Below the pieces are notes generated by a model. The model was not told the DNA's origin. It did no database searches and was given only the letters and a program-made list of their open reading frames with translations. The position numbers and the translations under genes are program-made. Below, in pieces: positions 1 to 7,363 of a DNA stretch of 64,000 bases. Position 1 is the first letter of the stretch; each line of letters begins with the position of its first letter. This stretch comes from Peribacillus glennii (GTDB lineage Bacteria; Bacillota; Bacilli; Bacillales; DSM-1321): NCBI RefSeq assembly GCF_003429105.1, contig NZ_QVTD01000011.1:153073-217072 (forward strand), written 5' to 3'.

Positions 1-424
1 GCTTCAACGTATTATAATGCTCTTTCATTTCCTTTTCTGAAACCTTTACGTCTTTAAGGGCCGCTTGTTCCCGCATCATCATCACTTTTATATAGCGCTT
101 AAACGCCTTCTCGTCTTTAAAGCCTTCCTGGGCAAGGACCATATCAAAGCTTTGGCCCATCTGTTCCATCTGTCCTTTGATTTCGTCTACCCTTTTATCC
201 ACTTCTTTATCAGAGACCTTATAATTCTCGGAAAGGACTTCTTCATAAACAAGCTCCTGGATGACCTGGTTGCCGTGTCTTTCCTTCATGGCATTATATA
301 GTTCTTCTTTTGAAATATCCCCGGCTTTCGTTTCGACAACAGCTTCTGAATCCGCGCCGTTGTTGCAAGCAGTAAGGCCAATCAGACCGGCTGCAACTGC
401 AATCGATAATGCCCATTTCCTCAT
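1..424 (-). CDS. prsA: PrsA foldase lipoprotein, N-terminal part (cut by window edge)
   Basis: Extracytoplasmic peptidyl-prolyl isomerase/foldase lipoprotein that helps secreted proteins fold on the outer face of the membrane. The first 141 residues are visible. A lipoprotein signal peptide (Lys/Arg at 2-3, hydrophobic core, lipobox L-T-A-C) puts the lipidated cysteine at residue 20. The following Glu/Lys-rich helical segment resembles the PrsA N-terminal chaperone domain; the parvulin domain would lie beyond the window. The ATG at 424 follows a clear 'caggag' ribosome site. Its place next to hpr and trpP matches the B. subtilis locus, where Hpr and PrsA both affect exoprotease output. Identification is strong; only the edge truncation limits it. 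Confidence 0.9.
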   Translation of the reverse strand, partial: MRKWALSIAVAAGLIGLTACNNGADSEAVVETKAGDISKEELYNAMKERHGNQVIQELVYEEVLSENYKVSDKEVDKRVDEIKGQMEQMGQSFDMVLAQEGFKDEKAFKRYIKVMMMREQAALKDVKVSEKEMKEHYNTLK

Positions 425-563
425 TAAAAAACAACTCCTGTATATATATTCGTGTTCGTTTACTTAATCCACAAATCTTACTATAACATATAATGGGACT
501 TTTACAAAAAATAATATCATGAATTTCTTTCCCTGAAATTTATGAAAACTGGGTAAATGACCT

Positions 564-592
564 ACCCAAAATAATAGCCCTTACATATGATG
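564..592 (+). promoter_or_regulatory. possible sigmaK-type promoter for the first YjcZ-like peptide
   Basis: The segment has 'ACC' at 564-566, a 17-nt spacer, then CATATGATG at 584-592, which fits the late mother-cell sigmaK pattern (AC, then CATANNNT). It sits about 30 nt upstream of a small gene of a sporulation-associated family. Short consensus matches occur by chance, so this is suggestive only. Confidence 0.3.
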
Positions 593-621
593 TAACGAAA
601 ATAACAAAGGAGGCGGGAAAT

Positions 622-714
622 ATGACAGATGGCGGTTATGCCGGCGGCGGTTTTGCTTTTTTGGTGGTACTGTTTATCTTATTGGTTATCGTAGGGTGCG
701 CTTGTTCTTGGTAA
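622..714 (+). CDS. YjcZ-family sporulation-type micropeptide (30 aa)
   Basis: A 30-residue peptide with a Gly/Tyr-rich head (M-T-D-G-G-Y-A-G-G-G) and one hydrophobic helix ending in G-C-A-C-S-W. It starts at ATG 622 behind a strong 'aaaggagg' ribosome site. This layout is typical of the YjcZ family of tiny single-pass proteins linked to sporulation in Bacillaceae; their molecular role is not established. A close paralogue follows at 843. Hydrophobic helix, strong ribosome site and tandem paralogue make a real gene very likely. Confidence 0.8.
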   Translation: MTDGGYAGGGFAFLVVLFILLVIVGCACSW

Positions 715-842
715 GCTTTAATCATAATATGTAAGAAGAAGCCCAAACCCCTTAAGGATATGCAGAATAAGATAAGATAGCTGCAGTGTCGGGATATATA
801 ACGAATTGCAGCTGATTTCTCCATAAGAAAGGAGGAAAATCA

Positions 843-941
843 ATGTCTGGAGGATATGCTGGAGGTTTCGGCAACGGTTTTGCTTTACTCGTTGTTCTTT
901 TCATCCTATTGGTAATCATCGGATGTTCCTGCTGGTACTAA
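843..941 (+). CDS. YjcZ-family sporulation-type micropeptide, second copy (32 aa)
   Basis: A 32-residue paralogue of the upstream peptide. It keeps the G-G-Y-A-G-G head, the hydrophobic helix (F-I-L-L-V-I-I-G) and a Cys/aromatic tail (C-S-C-W-Y). ATG 843 follows 'aaaggagg'. A strong intrinsic terminator comes right after the stop, so it is probably the last gene of a two-gene unit with 622-714. The family is associated with sporulating Bacillaceae; no enzymatic motif is visible. Confidence 0.8.
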   Translation: MSGGYAGGFGNGFALLVVLFILLVIIGCSCWY

Positions 942-951
942 TTTTGTTACG

Positions 952-987
952 AAAAAAGAGAAGCGCATTTTCGCGCTTCTCTTTTTT
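952..987 (+). terminator. intrinsic terminator after the YjcZ pair
   Basis: Stem 'agagaagcgc' / 'gcgcttctct' with a six-base loop, followed by a run of T. The A-tract on the left gives partial function on the other strand too. Confidence 0.9.
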
Positions 988-1023
988 AACTTATCCTGTT
1001 TTCCTTAGTTGATTCGAATGTTC

Positions 1024-1206
1024 CTATGTATAGAGTATTTCGAGATAAGAAGATAAGAGCAGGATCGTAATTAGTATGTTAATTGTTCGAAAAACCTTGG
1101 GCTGCCGGTCTTCAGGAATTTCTTTTTGCAGACATAAAGCATTTGTCATGCTGTTCACGTTGTATAAAATTACGATCGAGAAGAGAATAAAAAATAACGA
1201 AATCAC
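1024..1206 (-). CDS. small two-helix membrane protein (60 aa), unknown function
   Basis: The best start is GTG at 1206, not the ATG 24 nt upstream, because a near-perfect 'aaggaggga' lies just before the GTG and inside the longer reading. The product has a hydrophobic helix at residues 1-17, a short charged linker (K-E-I-P-E-D-R-Q-P-K) and a second helix near residues 35-50. I do not recognise a family. It lies between the YjcZ peptides and hpr, where B. subtilis carries small yha genes, but no homology to those is claimed. Confidence 0.6.
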   Translation of the reverse strand: MISLFFILFSIVILYNVNSMTNALCLQKEIPEDRQPKVFRTINILITILLLSSYLEILYT

Positions 1207-1489
1207 TTCCTGAATCCCTCCTTGAAGCATTCATGTATATTTACGATACCAAATATTATCCAAAAAAGATAGACTAAAAGTTTGGGATTGTATGAGGAAG
1301 GGATTCTCGACAATTGAAAGGATGGATAAGGGAGAGGTGATACCAAAGTATTTTTGTGAAGAGATGAGCATGCGTATGGAAACAAGAAGCGGAGGTTTCT
1401 AACCATAGTCCGCTTAATGGAGATTGGCAGCGTTTTAGAGCCTGCAGGGTTTGATCCAATGCCATGGGGTTGAATAGAAATCATCCTGC

Positions 1490-2068
1490 TCAGACAGGCT
1501 CAGCCTCTTTTTCTATCTTTTTTTTTGTGATTTTTCCCTCTTCGACTTCAAATTGCTTATCGATATTGGCAAATGACCGTTCGAATATTTCCATAAAGTC
1601 TTCTCCGTAAATATTTCGAATTACCGCCATCATTTCAATCATATCAGGGAATTTGCCATACAAATCACGCAGCGGAAGCGCGCCGGAGAATACAGCATTA
1701 TTGTCCGGGTTATATGTTTCCATCAGGCTTAGCAAGATATTTTCGCCTTTGTCGGTGATTTGAATGTAAGTATTTCTTTTGTCATTTTCTTTTTTTGAGA
1801 ACCGTAACAGCCCCCGTTCTTCCAGCTTTTTTGAAAAGTTGAAGGCGGTTGACACGTGCATTACACCGAATTTGGCAACATCGGAAATGGATGCACCGTT
1901 TAAATGATAGGCGATCCATAAAATATGATGCTCATTAATATTGAGGTCAAACGGTTTGATCCATTGCTGCCAATCCTTCTCAATCGATTTCCACAGGGCC
2001 TTGCTTAATTGGGCGACCCGCTGGCTGAAAAGCAAGGCGTCTTTCATAGAATAATTTTTATCCTGCAT
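1490..2068 (-). CDS. hpr: Hpr (ScoC), MarR-family transition-state regulator
   Basis: DNA-binding repressor that in B. subtilis keeps extracellular proteases, oligopeptide permeases and sporulation genes off during growth. The 192-aa product has a MarR-type winged helix, with recognition-helix region around [16 protein letters not shown] and wing [11 protein letters not shown], followed by the family's C-terminal extension with a Lys/Glu-rich tail. ATG 2068 is preferred over the upstream in-frame GTG because 'aggtgag' lies 7 nt before it and overlaps that GTG. Neighbours (YtxH protein, trpP, prsA) match the hpr locus. Confidence 0.92.
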   Translation of the reverse strand: MQDKNYSMKDALLFSQRVAQLSKALWKSIEKDWQQWIKPFDLNINEHHILWIAYHLNGASISDVAKFGVMHVSTAFNFSKKLEERGLLRFSKKENDKRNTYIQITDKGENILLSLMETYNPDNNAVFSGALPLRDLYGKFPDMIEMMAVIRNIYGEDFMEIFERSFANIDKQFEVEEGKITKKKIEKEAEPV

Positions 2069-2382
2069 GTACTGGCTCACCTACTTTTATAATTCTCTAT
2101 ATTTATTATGACAATAAAATAAAAATTAATAAAGATAAAAATTAACAAAATTTTTAGAAACTTCAAGAAGCAATAGTTTCCTACTGGAAAATCCAAATGG
2201 GTTTCCACATGGCTGCCATAAATAAAATATAGAGAAATTGTAATAAATTCGCGGATTTCCCACACGCATTAATCATACTTCAGCCCGCATGCTGTGGATG
2301 GACCTGCTCAAACCTGACTGGAAAATGAAGATGAAATCCGGGCATTGAGGCATACAGCCTCCTGTATGCACCGGATGTTTAA
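2069..2382. other. intergenic stretch between hpr and the YtxH gene
   Basis: AT-rich and without a convincing gene. The hairpin 'gcatacag'-cctc-'ctgtatgc' at 2350-2369 lies just downstream of the YtxH gene stop on the minus strand and may end or protect that transcript, although it lacks a T-run. The hpr promoter must lie in the left part; no clear -35/-10 pair was picked. Confidence 0.4.
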
Positions 2383-2760
2383 CTAGTTAGTTTGTTTTAA
2401 GATTGGTGAAGCCGTTGCAGTGTTCTCCAATTCACTAATTGAAGATTCAATTTCCTGGATATGGCTTGTCAGCTCCTGCTTATTGGGTTCTATGTCCTGC
2501 TTCCAGTTTTCAATAAGTATCTTAACATCTGCGATAAAAGAGTTGATGGAATCTTTGCTTACTTTCGATGCTTGAGCTGTTTCATCTTTGATATCTATAA
2601 GACGCTCCTTAACTTCCGCAAGTGTTGCCAAAATTTCATCCTTATTATCTTTTATTTTTGTTCTCAGCTCTTTCCCGGATGTAGGTGCATTAAGCATAGT
2701 TGCAGCACCAGCGATAACGGTGCCCGTGAGGAATCCGACAATAAAAGACTTTGCATTCAT
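2383..2760 (-). CDS. yhaH: YtxH-domain membrane-anchored protein (YhaH-like)
   Basis: A 125-aa protein with an N-terminal Gly/Ala-rich membrane helix (residues about 5-25, G-F-L-T-G-T-V-I-A-G) followed by a P-T-S-G-K-E-L-R element, the typical YtxH signature. A long charged, predicted coiled-coil segment fills the rest. ATG 2760 is chosen over the GTG three codons upstream because 'gaggtgat' serves it as ribosome site. B. subtilis carries yhaH next to hpr, which supports the name. YtxH proteins are often linked to stress or stationary phase; the exact role is unknown. Confidence 0.8.
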   Translation of the reverse strand: MNAKSFIVGFLTGTVIAGAATMLNAPTSGKELRTKIKDNKDEILATLAEVKERLIDIKDETAQASKVSKDSINSFIADVKILIENWKQDIEPNKQELTSHIQEIESSISELENTATASPILKQTN

Positions 2761-3062
2761 ATTGATCACCTCGTGTTCAAATTTTTTAAAAAGGTTGTGT
2801 AAAGACCAGAAAAACAGGAAGGATGCTTTGCATATAGGAATAAAGAGGTTGGCCTTTTTTAAAAAGTACCATAATTTTCATGTATTTGAAAGTGAATCAT
2901 TCATTATATCTTTATATCACAAAAACTTTCATCTAAACATAAAAAAGAAAATATTTAGTATTTAAAAATAGTGTGGTTCCAGAATAGAGGAAAGGGAATA
3001 ATCCGTAGACAAGCGGCATAAACATGTAAGCAGTAACACTCGATCAAAAGGAGGGGACATTC

Positions 3063-3254
3063 TTGGTGAAAGTGATGTATGTAATCTTTACGTTGGGCGC
3101 CCTATGCCTTGCAGGAATGCTGTACTTTCTGGGCCAATCAAGGCAACCAGGGGTTTATCCTCCTAAACAGCATATGAAAAAGCGCGCATTGAAGCTTGGA
3201 CTCGCAGGGGCAGTCCTGTTCTTTATTGGATTCATCATTCAGTCATTCAAGTAA
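3063..3254 (+). CDS. small two-helix membrane protein (63 aa)
   Basis: Initiates at TTG 3063 or the adjoining GTG 3066 behind 'aaaaggagg'. Hydrophobic helix at residues about 5-22, a polar Pro/Lys-rich loop (S-R-Q-P-G-V-Y-P-P-K) and a second helix near residues 42-60. It is read alone, divergent from the YtxH gene and convergent with trpP, and is followed by an intrinsic terminator. Family not recognised. The very good ribosome site and the terminator argue for a real gene. Confidence 0.65.
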   Translation: MVKVMYVIFTLGALCLAGMLYFLGQSRQPGVYPPKQHMKKRALKLGLAGAVLFFIGFIIQSFK

Positions 3255-3268
3255 CTGAACAAAATATA

Positions 3269-3301
3269 GAAAAACACCGGAAAGAAATCCGGTGTTTTTT
3301 G
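3269..3301 (+). terminator. intrinsic terminator between convergent genes
   Basis: Stem 'aaaacaccgg' / 'ccggtgtttt' around a short loop with T-run on the plus strand and A-run on the left, so it may also end the trpP transcript. Confidence 0.9.
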
Positions 3302-3305
3302 CGAT

Positions 3306-3824
3306 TTAAACCTGTGCTGTAATATTTGACTTTTTTAGGATTCCGCTGATGATTGGGTAAAGGATTGCCACAGCCACAGTGTTCAGGGCAGCAGCCGGCA
3401 ATACCGCAGCTGTAAACATACCTACGAAAGCCCCAGGCAGCCCGACAATAAAATAGGCGGATGTCAGAAAGACAATGCCGGAAATCAATGTCCCGACCGC
3501 GGTCAAAACAGCGATCGTAACGGTTGAGCCAGCATACTTTTTAAATACTGTCAGCATCAAATAAAAAACAAATGCAGTAATGAATTTATCTATGATATTT
3601 GGGATGAATCCGCCGGGAAAGGATGAAGTCAGGCCGGATATAATCCCGCTCGCAATTGCAACGAGGAATACACTTTTTTTGTCGGGAAACAGGACAATGG
3701 CCAAAAATGTCATGATAAGCATCATGTCCGGTTTCATTCCAAGGACAAAGCCAGGGATTATTATGTGCAGGGCTGCTCCTATCCCCACCATCAGGGATAA
3801 AGCCGCAAGCATTTTCGTATTCAT
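3306..3824 (-). CDS. trpP: TrpP-type tryptophan transporter
   Basis: A 172-aa integral membrane protein with about five hydrophobic helices, including G-I-G-A-A-L-H near residue 15 and G-F-I-P-N-I-I-D-K-F near residue 75. Length and sequence fit the TrpP (YhaG) family of tryptophan transporters. Position between hpr/yhaH and serC agrees with B. subtilis. The start ATG at 3824 follows an 'aggagag' ribosome site embedded in a run of regularly spaced GAG/TAG triplets, indicating translational control by TRAP, the known mode for B. subtilis trpP. Confidence 0.9.
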   Translation of the reverse strand: MNTKMLAALSLMVGIGAALHIIIPGFVLGMKPDMMLIMTFLAIVLFPDKKSVFLVAIASGIISGLTSSFPGGFIPNIIDKFITAFVFYLMLTVFKKYAGSTVTIAVLTAVGTLISGIVFLTSAYFIVGLPGAFVGMFTAAVLPAAALNTVAVAILYPIISGILKKSNITAQV

Positions 3825-3826
3825 TT

Positions 3827-3853
3827 CTCATCTCTCCTATTCTCTTCTCACTC
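3827..3853 (-). promoter_or_regulatory. probable TRAP-binding site on the trpP ribosome binding site
   Basis: In the trpP mRNA six (G/U)AG triplets precede the start codon: GAG-u-GAG-aa-GAG-aa-UAG-ga-GAG-au-GAG-aa-AUG. Five have the two-nucleotide spacing optimal for the TRAP ring, and the ribosome site AGGAGAG lies within them. Tryptophan-loaded TRAP would therefore block translation. TRAP itself (mtrB) is not in this window. Confidence 0.75.
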
Positions 3854-3954
3854 TTTTTATTTGGCTTCCCCAGCAGTGCGCTAATTGCCTGATGCGGAAA
3901 GTTTCCATCAGTATACCATGCCTTCTGTATTTTTTGAAGGATTTCTTTAAAACT

Positions 3955-5058
3955 TTACGCTTTAATAGCTGCAGAAGAATACGATTCCTTGAAATTCTTC
4001 ATGAATCCGACAAGCTTCTCGCAGTGTGATAAAGGTACTGCATTATAGATGGAAGCCCGGCATCCCCCGACAGATCGATGGCCATTCAAGCCAACAAAAC
4101 CGGCCAGTTTTGCCTCTTCCAGGAATTTTTTTGTCGCAGCCTCATCAGGAAGAGTGAACGTAACATTCATATGTGAGCGGCTTTCTGGCTGGGCGTGACC
4201 TTTGTAAAAGCCTTCACTGTTATCTATCGCGTCATAAATGAGTTTTGCCTTGGCGGTATTGTTTTCCTGAAGCACTTCTACGCCCCCCTGATCCTTTACC
4301 CATTCTAAAACAAGGGAGAGCAGATAGATCGCTAAAGTTGGCGGTGTATTATAAAGCGAATTGTTTTTTATATGTGTTTCATAATTCAGCATCGTTGGCA
4401 GGTTTGTAAGAGAGCTGTTAACTAAATCTTTGCGGATAATGACAACCGTTACCCCGGAAGGACCGAGATTTTTTTGGGCACCAGCATATATCAGTCCAAA
4501 TTTACTGATATCGATTTTCTTGCTCAATATATCGCTTGACATATCAGCAACGAGCGGCACTTCTTCCAATACCGGGTAATTGTTCCACTGCGTACCAAAA
4601 ATTGTATTGTTCGTCGTGATGTGGACATAGGCTGCATCTTCGCCAAAAGAAATTTCATCGGCTGAAGGAATGTAGGTATAATTAGTGTCCTTTGCAGAAG
4701 CGGCGACTGCAGTATCGCCGATTTTTCCAGCTTCGTTCAGCGCCTTTTCTGACCAGGAACCTGTGAGCACATAGTATGCCTTTTTGCCAGTGCTAAGCAA
4801 ATTCATCGGTACCATAGAGAATTGGAGGCTGGCACCGCCCTGTAAAAACAGGATTTCATAATTATCCGGAATATCCATAATTTCTTTCAGCAACGAAATC
4901 GCCTTGTTATGGATGTTTTCGAATGTTTGGCTTCTATGGCTTAATTCCATAACCGACATGCCAGTGTCCTCGATATTCAGCCATTCTTGCTGGGCCTTTT
5001 GTAAAACTGCCTCAGGCAATGCGGCAGGTCCGGCGTTAAAGTTTAATGCACGTTTCAT
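3955..5058 (-). CDS. serC: phosphoserine aminotransferase
   Basis: PLP enzyme converting 3-phosphohydroxypyruvate and glutamate to phosphoserine and 2-oxoglutarate, the second step of serine synthesis. The 367-aa product begins M-K-R-A-L-N-F-N-A-G-P-A-A-L-P, the family N-terminus, at ATG 5058 behind 'aaaggaggaag'. The PLP lysine is in G-A-Q-K-N-L-G-P-S-G near residue 195. The C-terminal G-H-R-S-V-G-G-C-R-A-S-I-Y-N-A motif binds the substrate phosphate. The longer frame upstream has no ribosome site. Full family length, no defects. Confidence 0.95.
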   Translation of the reverse strand: MKRALNFNAGPAALPEAVLQKAQQEWLNIEDTGMSVMELSHRSQTFENIHNKAISLLKEIMDIPDNYEILFLQGGASLQFSMVPMNLLSTGKKAYYVLTGSWSEKALNEAGKIGDTAVAASAKDTNYTYIPSADEISFGEDAAYVHITTNNTIFGTQWNNYPVLEEVPLVADMSSDILSKKIDISKFGLIYAGAQKNLGPSGVTVVIIRKDLVNSSLTNLPTMLNYETHIKNNSLYNTPPTLAIYLLSLVLEWVKDQGGVEVLQENNTAKAKLIYDAIDNSEGFYKGHAQPESRSHMNVTFTLPDEAATKKFLEEAKLAGFVGLNGHRSVGGCRASIYNAVPLSHCEKLVGFMKNFKESYSSAAIKA

Positions 5059-5201
5059 TGGGCTTCCTCCTTTACAGTGATGCGCTAAAGTGAAAATTTT
5101 ATATCTATCGTACCAGAAATGTTCGACAAAATGGAACATAATTTTGAATTTTCCCTTAAATAATTTTGAGCGTAATCCAGTAGTATAAACTTTCCCATTT
5201 G

Positions 5202-5232
5202 CAAAAAAACCAGGGAAGAATATGTCCCTGGT
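5202..5232 (-). terminator. intrinsic terminator for hit
   Basis: On the minus strand 'accaggga' pairs with 'tccctggt' across an 8-nt loop, followed by seven T. It lies 20 nt past the hit stop. Confidence 0.9.
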
Positions 5233-5252
5233 CCTTCAAACTGTTTAGTTGT

Positions 5253-5678
5253 TTATTTTTTAATATGCTTAGAAATCGAAGCTGCGATATTTTGCAGGTC
5301 TTCCGGTGAATATTCACTGGTGTGTGTCTTCCACATGGCCCCGAAGCCGTCTCCGTCCCCATGGCGCGGGATGAGGTGCATATGGTAATGGAAAACGGAC
5401 TGTCCCGCTGCTTCCCCATTGTTGTTGAGAATGTTCAAGCCGATTGGATTGAACTCCTCTTTGATGGCTTTGGCAATTTCCGGAACCGCTTCGAATAAAT
5501 TTTTCGCAATTTCAGGTGTTAATTCATAGATGTTTTCTTTATGTGCTTTTGGAATGACCAATGTATGTCCTTTTGTTACCTGGCTGATATCCAGAAAGGC
5601 GAGGACATGTTCATTTTCAAATACTTTTGCCCCGGGGATATCCCCGTTTATGATGCTGCAGAATATGCAATCACTCAT
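5253..5678 (-). CDS. hit: HIT-family nucleotide hydrolase
   Basis: Histidine-triad protein (141 aa). The catalytic triad H-Y-H-M-H-L-I is at residues 97-103, and Cys4/Cys7 with His46 give the zinc-site residues common in Bacillus Hit. These enzymes hydrolyse dinucleoside polyphosphates or AMP conjugates; the physiological substrate is unclear. ATG 5678 follows 'gaaggga'; the upstream in-frame TTG lacks a ribosome site. It sits opposite ecsA with serC behind it, as in B. subtilis, but here an unusually long gap of about 940 nt separates hit from ecsA. Confidence 0.92.
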   Translation of the reverse strand: MSDCIFCSIINGDIPGAKVFENEHVLAFLDISQVTKGHTLVIPKAHKENIYELTPEIAKNLFEAVPEIAKAIKEEFNPIGLNILNNNGEAAGQSVFHYHMHLIPRHGDGDGFGAMWKTHTSEYSPEDLQNIAASISKHIKK

Positions 5679-6112
5679 GAAAACCCATCCCTTCAATTAA
5701 AATTTTTCATAAACATGGATGTTTTTTCTATCGTATCATAGCTTGTTCGAAAAGGGGAATCTGAAAAATGGAGGGGTGTGATGTAAATTTTATAAAAAGT
5801 CGGCACCAGCTGAATCGTTGATATAGCCCCCGGAATTATTGAAAAATCAATCTGGATTGTAACATGTATAACTCACGTGAATTATTGAAAATTCAATCTC
5901 AATTGTGGATATAGGTTGTCATTATTATATGGGATTATCACATGTAGTTACAGCGTAGTAAATTGTTGAAGCAGAGATTTGAAGGATTGATATGTCCGTT
6001 CAATTATTGATAAGAAACCGGCCATCCTTGAAATGTTTGCCAGGAAACATGTTTCCTAATTTGGCAAATGCAGCGGCTTGACATCATGGTGACAGGGTTT
6101 ATTTTTTTGTGC

Positions 6113-6148
6113 AAAGTAAAACAGGATGCAACCGAAAGTTGCATCCTG
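6113..6148 (-). terminator. orphan minus-strand terminator hairpin
   Basis: Perfect 11-bp stem 'caggatgcaac' / 'gttgcatcctg' with loop cgaaa. On the minus strand it is followed by 'ttttactttgc'. It lies about 25 nt beyond the last stop codon of decayed minus-strand coding remnants, so it appears to be the surviving end of a lost transcript. Confidence 0.6.
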
Positions 6149-6171
6149 CCCAGAAAAAGGGGTTCAGCTTC

Positions 6172-6460
6172 TTATTGAACGTTTATTACTGTAGAATTCT
6201 CTTTGATCAACACCTCATTTACAAGAGTTGTAATTGGGTTATGATGTTAGAGGAATTTCATTCAATCTAACCATCTCCTATATCTTCAAAGTTTCATCAA
6301 CTTGAAAAGCATATTCGACAGTTTCTGAATGATTGTTCTGCCAGTAGGTGCAAAGCGATCATCCCCTTGCGTTGAAACGTGTTTTGAAGCCTTATTGGTT
6401 TTCAGCTAATACGTCTTTAACTGACACCCCATTTACAGTATGATGTTGTTTCAATCATTT
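6172..6460 (-). pseudogene. decayed minus-strand coding remnants, family unknown
   Basis: No intact gene exists between 5679 and 6622. On the minus strand short protein-like pieces appear in different frames: T-V-N-G-V-S-V-K-D-V-L-A-E-N-Q-stop near 6400-6440, T-Y-W-Q-N-N-H-S-E-T-V-E-Y-A-F then Q-V-D-E-T-L-K-I-stop near 6285-6350, and I-T-T-L-V-N-E-V-L-I-K-E-N-S-T then V-I-N-V-Q-stop ending at 6172. The first and last look like relatives (V-N-x-V-x-[VI]-K-[DE]), as if two paralogues had decayed side by side. I do not recognise the family. The part at 5740-6110 shows only AT-rich sequence with loosely repeated 'gaattattgaaaa' stretches near 5836-5900. Confidence 0.35.
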
Positions 6461-6622
6461 GTAATGAAGAACCCCTTCTTCACTAATTATCATCTGTTTT
6501 AAGTCTTTAATTTATTTATGGTTAATAATGGTATTTCGCAGAAGCCTTTTAATGCATTGGCGGTTAGTTATTTGCTAAAATGAATGTAAGGAAACAACAT
6601 ACATATAGAAAGGATTGTTGAC

Positions 6623-7363
6623 ATGTCCTTATTAGAAATAAATGAACTCGTTGGTGGATATACAAAGACACCCGTTTTGAAAGGGATCAGTTTTTCTGTG
6701 CAGCCGAAAGAACTTGTGGGACTAATCGGGTTAAATGGTGCCGGGAAAAGTACCACGATTAAACATATCATCGGACTGATGGAACCAAAATCCGGGAGTA
6801 TTTCGATAAGCGGAAAGTCGTTTGAAGATGCCCCTGAAGAATACAGGAAGAAATTTACATTTGTGCCGGAAACGCCAATCCTTTACGACGAATTGACGCT
6901 GGAAGAGCATCTTAGGTTAACCGCCATGGCTTATGGATTGGATGAACAGACCTATAAGGCCAGAAGGGAAGTGCTTCTAAAGGAATTCAGGATGGAAAAA
7001 AGGCTTTCCTGGTTTCCGGCCCACTTTTCAAAGGGGATGAAGCAGAAGGTCATGATTATGTGCGCTTTTTTGGTCCAACCTTCCCTTTATATTGTAGATG
7101 AGCCTTTTGTCGGTCTGGATCCGCTCGGCATCCAATCACTTTTGGACCTCATGAAAAAGATGAAAGAAGAAGGTGCCGGCATCCTGATGTCCACACACAT
7201 CCTCGCCACAGCCGAAAGATATTGTGATTCCTTCATTATTTTGCATAACGGTGAAATTAAGGCCAAAGGCAATCTGAAGCAGCTGCAAGAGCAGTTTTCG
7301 ATGCCGGGCGCCACCCTCGATGATTTATATATTCAACTTACGAAGGAAGATCACCATGAATAG
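6623..7363 (+). CDS. ecsA: EcsA, ABC transporter ATP-binding subunit
   Basis: ATPase of the Ecs ABC exporter, which in B. subtilis is needed for normal secretion, processing of secreted proteins, competence and sporulation through effects on regulated membrane proteolysis. The 246-aa product has Walker A G-L-N-G-A-G-K-S (36-43), signature-like F-S-K-G-M-K-Q (135-141), Walker B ending D159-E160 and switch His192. ATG 6623 follows 'aaagga'. It overlaps ecsB by 8 nt, so the two are translationally coupled. Confidence 0.95.
   Translation: MSLLEINELVGGYTKTPVLKGISFSVQPKELVGLIGLNGAGKSTTIKHIIGLMEPKSGSISISGKSFEDAPEEYRKKFTFVPETPILYDELTLEEHLRLTAMAYGLDEQTYKARREVLLKEFRMEKRLSWFPAHFSKGMKQKVMIMCAFLVQPSLYIVDEPFVGLDPLGIQSLLDLMKKMKEEGAGILMSTHILATAERYCDSFIILHNGEIKAKGNLKQLQEQFSMPGATLDDLYIQLTKEDHHE

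Noticed and set aside
1203..1484. 93-codon minus-strand frame between the small membrane gene and hpr
   Set aside because: No ribosome site, biased composition and overlap with the real small gene start; no similarity to yhaI-type proteins seen.
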